32,271 nucleotides of DNA from Planctomycetota bacterium. Its GTDB lineage: Bacteria; Planctomycetota; UBA11346. The notes below the pieces were generated by a model. The model ran no database searches, was not told where the DNA came from, and worked only from the letters and a program-made list of their open reading frames with translations. The stretch's first letter is position 1. The number at the start of each line of letters is the position of its first letter. Both the position numbers and the translations under genes were made by a program. Shown here piece by piece: positions 8,943-16,655 of the stretch. The DNA is taken from assembly GCA_028280785.1 (NCBI GenBank), contig JANQLF010000194.1, positions 1 through 32,271 on the forward strand, in the 5' to 3' direction.

Positions 8943-11900
8943 TTATTCATTCATTGCTTGTTGTATTTGTTTTTCATCCATGGGATAATTATAGAGTTTG
9001 ATATCTGCATAAACACCAGGATAGGTACCACCCCGCTGCCAAGCATCGCCAATATGGAATTCAGTCCAATTTGGCTTGAAATAACCCAGTCCATTATAAT
9101 GCCCTTCGCTCTGTGACCATTCAGAACGAATGACATAATTCTTATCAACCTGCTTAAGCTCTCCATTTGCATAAGCTTTGACTGAGCGTGTATATGGATC
9201 CAATGTCACCGCCATGTGAGTCCAAGTCTGTGAGGGAAACCAGCCCTTGTCTTGTTTTTCATTAAAATAGATCGAGCGTACAGTCCAGGATGTAATTTCT
9301 TTTTTGGGCGGATCATATTTATCATATCGACTTTCAAAAGCAGGCCTGCGACCCCAAGCATTCCACCTAAATTCGTCAGGCATGCTCATATACTTTGCCT
9401 TGAAATGATTCTTTGCATGTATCCAGAACATAAGTGTAAAGCCATGGTCTGTGTTTATCTTATCCATTTTCACTGTGGCCAACATATTACTTTTCATTTC
9501 GACACCGGTTCTGCCATCGACTGTTTGAGTAGCAGCTTTTCTGTCTTCATACCAAATGACGTTAGCTGACTCAGGAGTAAACTCCCACAACAATCTTCGC
9601 TCGGGCACTTCTGCTGGATACTGTGGTAAATCAATTTGCGCAATGGCATCAAGCAAATCCCAAGTATCGCCCCCTTTCTTCTTCTGAGATTCTATCTCTA
9701 AACGTTCACGTAGCATCGGTAAAGCTGGTGCAGCTAGAGGACCAAGATCTCGCAAAATGCGAATAATTTTATACTCATTTTTATAGGATCGTTCTTTCAA
9801 TATTTTAATGAAGCTTGGCAGAACTGTAATGGCGCCTTTTCCTGCTTTTTCAATTCTATCAAATACCGCATGGCGATTCGATGTATGCCTATCCCCCATC
9901 CCCTCGAGATAAATACCTAGGGTTTTAAAATCACCCCATGCCGTCAGCGTATCTAAGGCTTGATAATGATAGTACCATTTCTCTACCTTTTCTTGATCTA
10001 AAAACATAGCGGCAATTTTTTCACCGGCACGTTCTTTAGCCTTTGGGCCTAATTTACCCAATAATTCAATAACCGGGCGGCAATGTTCCTGACTATCTAA
10101 AAGCGGAACCAAGGTATCCAATATAACTATCGCCTCTTTTCGCGTTTCGCCCAACCACTTGCAATATTGCTCGGTATCATCAGGAAAGTCTTTCAGTGCC
10201 TTACCGATAGTAGCAATCATTAACTCTCGATCTGCACCATTCTTTACCAATATCGACCAAGCACAGTTTTTCGCATAGACCCTAGCCTCTGAGGTTAAAA
10301 ATCTGAGCAACCAGTCGCGATCAACTTTATTAAGCTCAAACTCAAGACCATAGAGTAAGGACTGACACGCATATAGTGTGTTTTTAGACTTACTCTTAGC
10401 CAACAACCAAATATGTGGGCGAATTTTCTCCTGAGCTTCAACTGATAACTCTCTCGATAACTTCATTACTAATTCTGCAGTTGCCAACTCGTCTCGTTTG
10501 ATAAAAGAAATATAAATATCAGTTAATGATTCTTCGGTGTCCAATTTTGACAATATCTTTAACGCACGTTTCACTAATGAATCGCTCGAGTCATTCAGCC
10601 TTTCACGAATCAGTGGCACAACCACTTTACCGCATTTCATTAATGCACCAGCAGCTTCATCGCCCACTCTCGGCGTGATCCCAGCCATATCTTTATAATA
10701 ACCTGGCGGCCACTCTAATTTCGTATCATATTTAAGTAATTCCATCAGCCGTTTTATTACCGCCATTGGGATTTCGCCTTCGATATCTTCTGCATAAAGA
10801 TCAAAGGTATCTGCAGCCATACCCGCACACATTAAATTACGCGAATCGAGTGCCTCAGGTAGAATTGCTAGCATATCTTTACTCGGACAGGACAAAGTTC
10901 GCAGAACGCCAAGTGCCATAGCTCGCAATTCACCACTCAATTCCGGCCAAGTCTTTAATACTTCTTGAGCCGCATCTTGGCGCGCTTGATACTCTTTCCG
11001 CATCTGATTTTGTGACTGCACTCGATATTGGTTAATAATCTTTAATAATGCATATTTCTTCGCATTGAGTTCCGGCATTGATAACGCCTTAAACAATATT
11101 TTCGCTGAGACGGGTTTCCGGCCTTTGTCTCGTTCGAATAGTATCCGCCCTGCATAATCACGACCAGCAGGATTATCGGAAATCAATAAATCTAAATATA
11201 TGGAACGGTATTCTAATGTTCCATGTCCCAATTTAGTAAGCTCCATTGCCGACCATAGCTGATAGCCGGGATGTGGATGAGCACTAAACTTTAATGCTTG
11301 TCTGATATTTTGTGGCAAGCGATGGTCTTGTATGGCCGGCGATATAATTTCGTGATCCAGTAAGGTTAAACGTTGATGACGGCTCATCATCGCATAGGTG
11401 CTTAGCGCGATAAACAAAATCACCGTAATCACACCAGTAATCAAACGAAATCGCATACGTTTATGCACATCTTCTTCAACGCCACTCGCTATAAAAAACA
11501 CATCTTCATCTTTGCGCTGATGACCACGGCCACCAAGAAATTCCTGAATCATCTCACCGTCAAGGCCACTTGCTTTATTGGTGTCAGCATGACGACAGCT
11601 CAAGACTTTACGCGAATTGCCTTTTTTATCGGTACGCGTCATAATGTTACCAACAACATACACATGGTCACCATCATTGATCGTCGCGCAGTCATAGACC
11701 GGTACGCTTAAACCAAAAATCTTAGAAATAAATCCACTAATCCGCTTTTTCTTAGGCGGTTCCACACGAATTGTACCACTCTCATCTTCAAGATCGAATG
11801 GCTGGGCTTTATCGAAACCACTATAGATTACGGTGTTGCCAGTCTCATTTACGGATCGAGCAATGCCACTGACTTCAACCAATCCCATCGCTGCAGAACG

Positions 11901-12524
11901 CGCCTTGGCAGTTGGTAAATTACGCAACTGTTTTATTTGTGGCAATAACCATAAAAACTCACGAATAATAACTAAAAGTAGAGCCCCTAAGGCGAATAGA
12001 CACATAATGCGATCACTCATATCTACCAAAGGCAAATCATTGACGCCTTGTTGGAATGTGTAATCACTCATCTCGCCATATAAATCTCCACCTGCTAGCC
12101 AAAATACTCTAGGTAAACCAACGGCTACCATAATGGTTAAAGGGACAAAGGTCCCTAATCCTAAAATAAAATCTTTACCTGATTCGAATTGCCCCTGAAT
12201 AATACAAAGAAATCCTAAAATACATGCAACAACCGCCACACCTCCGGCACCATAATAAACAAAACCCGGCCCATACATCGCAAGTACAAGAATTAAAACA
12301 ATCAACAAACAAGCGTTGTTAACATAACGCAGCATTAAAATGGAATCATGCTGCCATTTTTCCGGAACACACCAAATCGCAAGCGTAAACAGCCCATACC
12401 AAATACGGTCTTCTTCATAGTTGAACCAAGCATAGCCCCACATACCAACGATACCGAGCGCAAAAACTGCCCATATTGGTTGGCTCAATAAACGCTTAAT
12501 AAACTCGATGAGTGCACTAATCAT
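8943..12524 (-). CDS. Multi-TM GIDE-like, HEAT-repeat and LamG-like membrane protein
   Basis: A 1193-aa protein. About six hydrophobic segments lie in residues ~15-195. Residues ~200-345 resemble the GIDE domain (RSAAMGLVEVSGIARS, then the diagnostic-looking QPFDLEDESGTIRVEPP, then INDGDHVYVVGNI), followed by another membrane helix at ~360-380. Residues ~405-1000 are long runs of HEAT-like helical pairs (LSGELRAMALGVLRTL; AGALMKCGKVVVPLIRERL; LGPLAAPALPMLRERLE). The last ~185 residues are a LamG/concanavalin-like sandwich (GFTLMFWIHAKN; TWTHMAVTLDPYTRSVKAYA), normally extracytoplasmic. The gene lies 27 nt downstream of lemA, the usual partner of bacterial GIDE proteins, so a membrane LemA-GIDE complex is inferred. 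Fusion of GIDE to HEAT and LamG in one chain is unusual. No RING-like cysteine pattern is present, so ubiquitin-ligase activity is not suggested. The start codon lacks a strong SD. Confidence 0.8.
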   Translation of the reverse strand: MISALIEFIKRLLSQPIWAVFALGIVGMWGYAWFNYEEDRIWYGLFTLAIWCVPEKWQHDSILMLRYVNNACLLIVLILVLAMYGPGFVYYGAGGVAVVACILGFLCIIQGQFESGKDFILGLGTFVPLTIMVAVGLPRVFWLAGGDLYGEMSDYTFQQGVNDLPLVDMSDRIMCLFALGALLLVIIREFLWLLPQIKQLRNLPTAKARSAAMGLVEVSGIARSVNETGNTVIYSGFDKAQPFDLEDESGTIRVEPPKKKRISGFISKIFGLSVPVYDCATINDGDHVYVVGNIMTRTDKKGNSRKVLSCRHADTNKASGLDGEMIQEFLGGRGHQRKDEDVFFIASGVEEDVHKRMRFRLITGVITVILFIALSTYAMMSRHQRLTLLDHEIISPAIQDHRLPQNIRQALKFSAHPHPGYQLWSAMELTKLGHGTLEYRSIYLDLLISDNPAGRDYAGRILFERDKGRKPVSAKILFKALSMPELNAKKYALLKIINQYRVQSQNQMRKEYQARQDAAQEVLKTWPELSGELRAMALGVLRTLSCPSKDMLAILPEALDSRNLMCAGMAADTFDLYAEDIEGEIPMAVIKRLMELLKYDTKLEWPPGYYKDMAGITPRVGDEAAGALMKCGKVVVPLIRERLNDSSDSLVKRALKILSKLDTEESLTDIYISFIKRDELATAELVMKLSRELSVEAQEKIRPHIWLLAKSKSKNTLYACQSLLYGLEFELNKVDRDWLLRFLTSEARVYAKNCAWSILVKNGADRELMIATIGKALKDFPDDTEQYCKWLGETRKEAIVILDTLVPLLDSQEHCRPVIELLGKLGPKAKERAGEKIAAMFLDQEKVEKWYYHYQALDTLTAWGDFKTLGIYLEGMGDRHTSNRHAVFDRIEKAGKGAITVLPSFIKILKERSYKNEYKIIRILRDLGPLAAPALPMLRERLEIESQKKKGGDTWDLLDAIAQIDLPQYPAEVPERRLLWEFTPESANVIWYEDRKAATQTVDGRTGVEMKSNMLATVKMDKINTDHGFTLMFWIHAKNHFKAKYMSMPDEFRWNAWGRRPAFESRYDKYDPPKKEITSWTVRSIYFNEKQDKGWFPSQTWTHMAVTLDPYTRSVKAYANGELKQVDKNYVIRSEWSQSEGHYNGLGYFKPNWTEFHIGDAWQRGGTYPGVYADIKLYNYPMDEKQIQQAMNE

Positions 12525-12551
12525 ATCAACGCATCACAACAAGTTTAATCG

Positions 12552-13118
12552 TTAAAATCCAAGGGGACGATCTTCACGTTTTTCATCAGGGACTTGGAGC
12601 ATGTCCTCTTTATGGTAATTCAATAATTTTGCCACAATCATGTCAGGTAAAGTTTTGATGCGAATGTTATAAGTGTTGACTGAATCATTAAAAAATTCAC
12701 GTCGGTCAGCAATCTGGTTTGCTATCTCACTAACGCGTGACTGGATTTGCAAAAAATTCTGACTGGCCTTTAGATCCGGATAGGATTCCCAGGCATGGCC
12801 TAAATTGGTCATCTTGTCGGCTAGTTGATTTTCAATACTGACCTTCTCAGCGCGCTCTTTGGCCTGGGTATAGCCTGTGCGCAACTGCGTTACTGATTCA
12901 AGGAGCTCTTTTTCATGCTCCATATAGGCCATACAGGCCTCAACTAAAGGTGGCAATTCCTCGTAACGCTGCAAGAGCAGTACGTCGATGTTTTGCCAGG
13001 CCTTGTCGATGTTGTGTCGTAGCTGAACTAGGCCGTTATAAACGCCAACCGCCCAAATCAGGAAGATCGCAGCCACAACTGCAGCGACAATAATGATAGT
13101 CAAAATAACAGGATCCAT
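12552..13118 (-). CDS. lemA: LemA family protein
   Basis: A 188-aa protein with an N-terminal membrane helix (VILTIIIVAAVVAAIFLIWA), then the conserved LemA core: VGVYNGLVQLRHNIDKAWQN, IDVLLLQRYEELPPLVE, and the C-terminal FNDSVNTYNIRIKTLPDMIV. Length and topology (short outside N-terminus, one TM, helical cytosolic domain) match the family. GGAG lies 8 nt before the ATG. The next gene starts 27 nt after the stop and encodes a GIDE-domain membrane protein, the same pairing seen in many bacteria. The biochemical role of LemA is not established. A candidate promoter upstream on the minus strand has TTGTAA, 17 nt and CATACT. Confidence 0.93.
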   Translation of the reverse strand: MDPVILTIIIVAAVVAAIFLIWAVGVYNGLVQLRHNIDKAWQNIDVLLLQRYEELPPLVEACMAYMEHEKELLESVTQLRTGYTQAKERAEKVSIENQLADKMTNLGHAWESYPDLKASQNFLQIQSRVSEIANQIADRREFFNDSVNTYNIRIKTLPDMIVAKLLNYHKEDMLQVPDEKREDRPLGF

Positions 13119-13263
13119 ATGTACAACTCCATATTGTAATGGTCAGGTGCACAGTATGGCGATATCACACAAGTATTACAAGCGTCTAAACGCGTTTTCA
13201 GCCCGCATGTGTGCTTGATTGAAGGCTTCGTTTCAATGTAGCCGTTCAAACTCCCTGCTGCAG

Positions 13264-13593
13264 CTAAGGCAAAGAGAAATTACCCACGGTCTCACCGGGA
13301 GCCAAATATTTTGTGCCGTTCATTTTTTCATCGACATAAATAAGGGGCAGAAACGTATAGTAGAACACCGAGTCCATGGCAGAATTTTCATCAAAGACTA
13401 TATACGTGAGCGTTATCTTTTCCACCGGACTTCTTGTAATATCAAAAGGTGATGTCGCCGGGCTTATTAATTGGTGATGCGTTTTGCGCACGTAGACAAA
13501 ACCCAATAAATATATGATTAAAAACACGATGATACAGACAGCCACAAACAGCACTTTCTTCAGCTGCTCTTGACGCTCAGTGAGAATTTCCAC
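13264..13593 (-). CDS. Single-TM protein of unknown function
   Basis: A 109-aa protein starting at a GTG one nucleotide after the TGA of the HNH-type gene, so it is the third gene of a tight operon. A hydrophobic segment spans ~14-34 (VLFVAVCIIVFLIIYLLGFV). The remaining ~70 residues are beta-rich (VEKITLTYIVFDENSAMDS) and probably periplasmic. I do not recognise the family. An AAAAGG about 10 nt upstream of the GTG could serve as ribosome binding site. Confidence 0.6.
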   Translation of the reverse strand: MEILTERQEQLKKVLFVAVCIIVFLIIYLLGFVYVRKTHHQLISPATSPFDITRSPVEKITLTYIVFDENSAMDSVFYYTFLPLIYVDEKMNGTKYLAPGETVGNFSLP

Positions 13594-13594
13594 C

Positions 13595-13879
13595 TCAACG
13601 CACCTTTTGCTTTGCTACCCAAGCGCAGTGTTTTTTTAAAGCCGGGTCATTCTGAAGTATATCAAAATCGCTGAACTCTTTGGCCAAGGTCATCTCATCG
13701 TAGAGCGAATGTATGCCATCATGGCATTTTCGACAGACCATGACGCAGTTATTTAACTGATCACGCGAATAATGCTTTTTAAAGTGCTTACGCCGATGCA
13801 GCTTCTTTGGAATCAAATGGTGCTTGGTCAGCGCTATAATTCGCTGGCATAGTGGACAGGATTGATCAATGTTTTTCAT
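13595..13879 (-). CDS. HNH-type zinc-binding protein
   Basis: A 94-aa protein with two cysteine pairs and the HNH layout: CPLC (residues 8-11), then TKHHLIPKKLHRR with the catalytic-type His pair at ~20-21, then NNCVMVCRKCHDGIH. This matches the compact HNH endonuclease fold, with zinc bound by the four cysteines and the final histidines in the active site. It has no DNA-recognition extension. The gene starts 9 nt after the stop of a lipoprotein gene and is followed 1 nt later by a TM protein, so it is not a free-standing homing endonuclease and no intron surrounds it. Nuclease activity is inferred from the family; the substrate is unknown. Confidence 0.75.
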   Translation of the reverse strand: MKNIDQSCPLCQRIIALTKHHLIPKKLHRRKHFKKHYSRDQLNNCVMVCRKCHDGIHSLYDEMTLAKEFSDFDILQNDPALKKHCAWVAKQKVR

Positions 13880-13888
13880 TACAAAATT

Positions 13889-14500
13889 TCATTTAGGCTG
13901 AAGATATATTTTTAATGCTGGGCATCCGTAGCCGATAGAAATCTCCAAGCCTTGATAGTGTGGATGTACAATTTTATATTTTTTATTAGCCGACTGATAA
14001 ATGGCCCCGGGCGTTGGACCACCGGTTTGAAAAGCAGCACCTACACAAGCATCACATGCAAAGCTACCATTAGCTCGACTTGTCACAGCCACGTGCTCTT
14101 TAGGTACGCCGCCAAATTGTCTACTTGGCAATTCAATAATCTGGACTTTGGCCACTGGCTTCTTGGTCTTGGCATCGACCACAACTCCCTGCAATTTAAA
14201 TCGAGCAATGCCATCGCCATGCCCAGTGCCTGTAAATGGTGGATTGCTATAATTCCAAGCCAAACCACTAGACCTGACATGAATCACACCAGGCGATGCT
14301 GTTTGAGCCCGCTCTCTCCATTCTTTAGATGCTTTCTGTTTGCCCTGGACTTGTTCTAACATCTCATCTAGCTGCTTCCAAGCTTCGTCCCTTTGATTCT
14401 TGAGCATTTCATTACGGCGTTCTAATTCAGTAATCGAACGTTTTCCCGAACAGGCTAGCATTGAAAGAATGATAAACAGAAACAGGAGATGCCTTATCAT
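13889..14500 (-). CDS. Lipoprotein with coiled coil and carboxypeptidase-regulatory-like domain
   Basis: A 203-aa protein with a lipobox at M-L-A-C (Cys17) after MIRHLLFLFIILS. Residues ~24-65 are highly charged and helical (ITELERRNEMLKNQRDEAW), a likely coiled coil as seen in Lpp-like lipoproteins. Residues ~100-203 are beta-rich, and FKLQGVVVDAKTKKPVAKVQ is typical of the carboxypeptidase regulatory-like fold. Four cysteines in the C-terminal domain (CDAC, GC) could form disulfides. It is the first gene of a three-gene operon with the HNH protein and the TM protein. A stem of GCTATTTT/AAAATAGC (14521-14545) lies upstream. The role is unknown, probably envelope-associated. Confidence 0.7.
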   Translation of the reverse strand: MIRHLLFLFIILSMLACSGKRSITELERRNEMLKNQRDEAWKQLDEMLEQVQGKQKASKEWRERAQTASPGVIHVRSSGLAWNYSNPPFTGTGHGDGIARFKLQGVVVDAKTKKPVAKVQIIELPSRQFGGVPKEHVAVTSRANGSFACDACVGAAFQTGGPTPGAIYQSANKKYKIVHPHYQGLEISIGYGCPALKIYLQPK

Positions 14501-14520
14501 GCATCAAACATAATCATCTC

Positions 14521-14545
14521 GCTATTTTGACAATTCAAAAATAGC
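14521..14545. promoter_or_regulatory. Dyad in a divergent intergenic region
   Basis: Perfect 8-bp arms GCTATTTT (14521-14528) and AAAATAGC (14538-14545) flank a 9-nt centre. A TTGACA -35-like hexamer overlaps it at 14527-14532 on the plus strand. It sits 20 nt upstream of the lipoprotein start and about 145 nt upstream of the divergent plus-strand gene, so it could be an operator for either. Confidence 0.3.
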
Positions 14546-14688
14546 CTACTAACTATAACTGAGGCAGCTCCACCTACTTATGAACGGCCAACATCTCCCC
14601 TTCACAACACTTCAATGCACAACGCTTTGCAGCAATGCGCATGAATAAGGGTAATGGACTAAAGCAGATCAAGTATAAGCTTTGAACT

Positions 14689-15459
14689 GTGAACAAAAAC
14701 ACCAAACATTATATAATTTATTCATCGCTGGCACTTTCGCTGATTATTCTATTGATTTTCATGCTGCCAGTTTTGGCACCCTTCTTCACCTTAAAGAACA
14801 GCCCTTTTCTCAGTCAACGCATATCAGCATTTTTTAATTCCCGCAAGCTATCACAACGATTTAACATGGACATCAACAATTACTCGCTCAAATTATTGCA
14901 TGACGACAAGTTTATCTTAGCAGAAGCAATCAAACCACATACGAATGATATCAATCCATTCAAACGTGGATGTGCTGGCTGCGTATTAATGTGTTGTATG
15001 CGCATCGATCACAAAGCGCGCATCAATAATGATAACCTTTCAACCATCATTAAATTAATCGATGATCCGAATGTCGGCACAACGTACATTATAGCATCGA
15101 ACATCCATATATTAAAACCCAACCTACAAATCTCAGACGCACTCTATGATAAATTGTTAAAATGGGAAGAACTCGAGAAAACACCGCGAGAAATTGATCG
15201 TTTACTATGGGCTCTTTGGGCCCATCCACTTACACCACAATTAAAAGCCAAACATGTAGAGCAGTACTTATTTGATGATATGAATCATCGTGCTGCCATT
15301 CATTTGTTGACGATTATAGAAGACAGCGAGGCAACCGTGATCCTGACGCAGTTAAAGAATAAACCGATGCACGAGTCTCTTAACGAAGACGAATTCAAAA
15401 GTCTCTTATCTGAACGGCAACAGCGATATCCAGATCAATTTGCATCTGATGAACAATAA
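14689..15459 (+). CDS. TM-anchored helical-repeat protein, 'LPxLAP' family member
   Basis: A 256-aa protein starting at GTG (14689); no better start exists, since a stop lies just upstream in frame. A TM helix at ~9-32 (IIYSSLALSLIILLIFMLPV) runs into LPVLAPFFTLKNSPFLSQR. The remainder is helical and HEAT-like (LLWALWAHPLTPQLKAKHVE; DDMNHRAAIHLLTIIEDSE). The TM-proximal and repeat segments resemble the protein at 23061-23768 (WVLPPILAPKWTIENSLYPS; TYLWIHPTPNKITIEEIKPY) and partly that at 20920-21744. This suggests a lineage-specific paralogous family with the repeat domain probably outside the cytoplasm. A CAGCVLMCC-like cysteine cluster at ~93-103 is specific to this copy. Function is unknown. 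Confidence 0.65.
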   Translation: MNKNTKHYIIYSSLALSLIILLIFMLPVLAPFFTLKNSPFLSQRISAFFNSRKLSQRFNMDINNYSLKLLHDDKFILAEAIKPHTNDINPFKRGCAGCVLMCCMRIDHKARINNDNLSTIIKLIDDPNVGTTYIIASNIHILKPNLQISDALYDKLLKWEELEKTPREIDRLLWALWAHPLTPQLKAKHVEQYLFDDMNHRAAIHLLTIIEDSEATVILTQLKNKPMHESLNEDEFKSLLSERQQRYPDQFASDEQ

Positions 15460-15538
15460 TAGATCGACAAAGTTATTCTTTACGACAGCAGCCGTCTCAA
15501 CCCTCCTCTTTCTGTGCCTGCCGCTCCTTACTAAATAA
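15449..15538 (+). CDS. Possible 29-aa membrane peptide or gene remnant
   Basis: A short frame begins at an ATG overlapping the end of the 256-aa gene (ATGAACAATAAT) and encodes MNNNRSTKLFFTTAAVSTLL followed by a hydrophobic end, FLCLPLLTK. It looks like the N-terminal TM segment of the 'LPxLAP' family (compare LIYLIIVSTLGLLGLLAWVL at 23061-23768), cut off right after the TM helix. It may be a translationally coupled micropeptide or a truncated relic of a duplicated gene. Evidence is weak because of the length. Confidence 0.3.
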   Translation: MNNNRSTKLFFTTAAVSTLLFLCLPLLTK

Positions 15539-15605
15539 GCGCTGGTACCAATCTCGATGGCTCCGATCCATCACCACGATGGGAATGGACAACGAATAAA
15601 TAAAG

Positions 15606-15638
15606 CTGTATACATTTGTGATATTCAAACATATACAG
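15606..15638. promoter_or_regulatory. Large imperfect dyad upstream of the SGNH hydrolase
   Basis: CTGTATACATTTG (15606-15618) and CAAACATATACAG (15626-15638) are inverted copies matching at 11 of 13 positions around a 7-nt centre. The half-site ATACAG recurs at 15750-15755 within CTGTGTATATACAG. It is a candidate operator. Confidence 0.4.
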
Positions 15639-15670
15639 ATAACGTAATCACCAGCATTCCTCCGTAAGTC

Positions 15671-15696
15671 ACTGTTATTTCAACTGAAACAACAGT
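15671..15696. promoter_or_regulatory. Near-perfect 26-bp palindrome upstream of the SGNH hydrolase
   Basis: Arms ACTGTTATTTCA (15671-15682) and TGAAACAACAGT (15685-15696) pair at 11 of 12 positions around a 2-nt centre. It lies 107 nt before the hydrolase ATG, with no U-tract after it, so a protein binding site or 5' UTR hairpin is more likely than a terminator. The rest of 15460-15802 is AT-rich and shows only the short frame at its left end; no other gene was seen. Confidence 0.45.
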
Positions 15697-15802
15697 CACA
15701 CAAACACACTTGTATCGTTGTTTGGAAAATAATTTTTCAATCTGTGTATATACAGACCTTGATAAATTATATACAAAAAGTCGAACGAGTGAGGAACTCC
15801 CT

Positions 15803-16594
15803 ATGAACAAATTCATCATCCTGTGCTTAGCCATGCTATGCTTTGCCGCCTCCGCAGCTGCTGCAGACAAGAAAGCCGACTACTGGGTCGAGCCGATGAA
15901 AAAAGTCCATGAAGGCTTTAAAGGCAACAAGGGCTATGTCGCACAACTTGGCGATTCAATTACTTATTCGATGGCCTTTTGGGCTGGCTTACAATGGGGC
16001 GATCCATCAGCCCATATACCTGACGATGGCTTACCAAAACAACCAGCAAGCAACAAGTGGGGTAAAACCATCAAAGGCTTCCGCGATAAAGGCGGTGGCA
16101 ACGGTAATTATTCGGGCTGGCGAATCGGTAACTTATTAAAAGTTGTCGACGGTATTATTGCCAAGAAAAAACCGGAAGTAGCCTTAATTATGATCGGCAC
16201 TAACGATGTGCGCGGCAATAAAGTTCCTGACGGTTACGAAAAAGGACTCGACACTGTTATCACGAAATTAATTGCGGCTAACTGTGTACCGATAATCAGT
16301 ACCATCCCACCGATGCGCGGCAAAAAAGAAGGTGTCGATGGCGCCAATGTCATTATCAAGAAACTCGCAGAGAAACATAAGATTCCATTAATTGATTACC
16401 ACGCCGAAATTATGAAGCGCGCTGGTGACAACTGGGACGGCACCCTCATCTCCAAAGACGGCGTCCACCCAAGTGGACCGGCCAAAGGTGGCTTCACCGA
16501 AGAGAACCTGAAAAAGTCAGGATACTCACTGCGCAATTACTTATCGCTCTTGGCATACCGCCAAGTTTACTTCAAGGCTCTCGGAGAGAAATAA
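15803..16594 (+). CDS. Secreted SGNH/GDSL-family hydrolase
   Basis: A 263-aa protein with a signal peptide (MNKFIILCLAMLCFAASAAA). The SGNH blocks are complete: block I QLGDSITYS with nucleophile Ser52, block II Gly in GWRIGNLL (~109), block III MIGTNDVRG with Asn134, and block V SKDGVHPSG with Asp219 and His222. The fold class covers esterases, lipases and carbohydrate acetyl-esterases; the plain SGNH core with a signal peptide fits a secreted esterase acting on a polysaccharide or acyl ester, which is inferred. The start at 15803 is fixed by GAGGAA 6 nt upstream and by the signal peptide; the frame is open further upstream but not coding-like. It is monocistronic, followed by a good intrinsic terminator and preceded by two large dyads. 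Confidence 0.9.
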   Translation: MNKFIILCLAMLCFAASAAAADKKADYWVEPMKKVHEGFKGNKGYVAQLGDSITYSMAFWAGLQWGDPSAHIPDDGLPKQPASNKWGKTIKGFRDKGGGNGNYSGWRIGNLLKVVDGIIAKKKPEVALIMIGTNDVRGNKVPDGYEKGLDTVITKLIAANCVPIISTIPPMRGKKEGVDGANVIIKKLAEKHKIPLIDYHAEIMKRAGDNWDGTLISKDGVHPSGPAKGGFTEENLKKSGYSLRNYLSLLAYRQVYFKALGEK

Positions 16595-16626
16595 AACTCA
16601 TCTCTACTCATCTATTTCTCTTCACC

Positions 16627-16655
16627 AAACCCGCGTCAATTGGCGCGGGTTTTTT
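16627..16655 (+). terminator. Rho-independent terminator after the SGNH hydrolase
   Basis: Arms AAACCCGCG (16627-16635) and CGCGGGTTT (16644-16652) pair perfectly around an 8-nt loop and run into a T-tract. It lies 33 nt after the hydrolase stop, at the junction with the convergent gene ending at 16654. Confidence 0.9.

Noticed and set aside
8943-12524. RING-type ubiquitin ligase activity of the GIDE-like protein
   Set aside because: Eukaryotic GIDE/MUL1 proteins carry a RING finger, but no Cys/His array is present here.
13595-13879. Homing endonuclease or intron-encoded HNH protein
   Set aside because: The gene is tightly spaced inside an operon, with no intron or intein boundaries and no interrupted host gene.
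15742-15755. LexA-like box CTGTGTATATACAG
   Set aside because: The spacing between CTGT and ACAG is 6, whereas the proteobacterial LexA site has 8, and the downstream hydrolase is not an SOS-type gene. Kept only as part of the dyad cluster.
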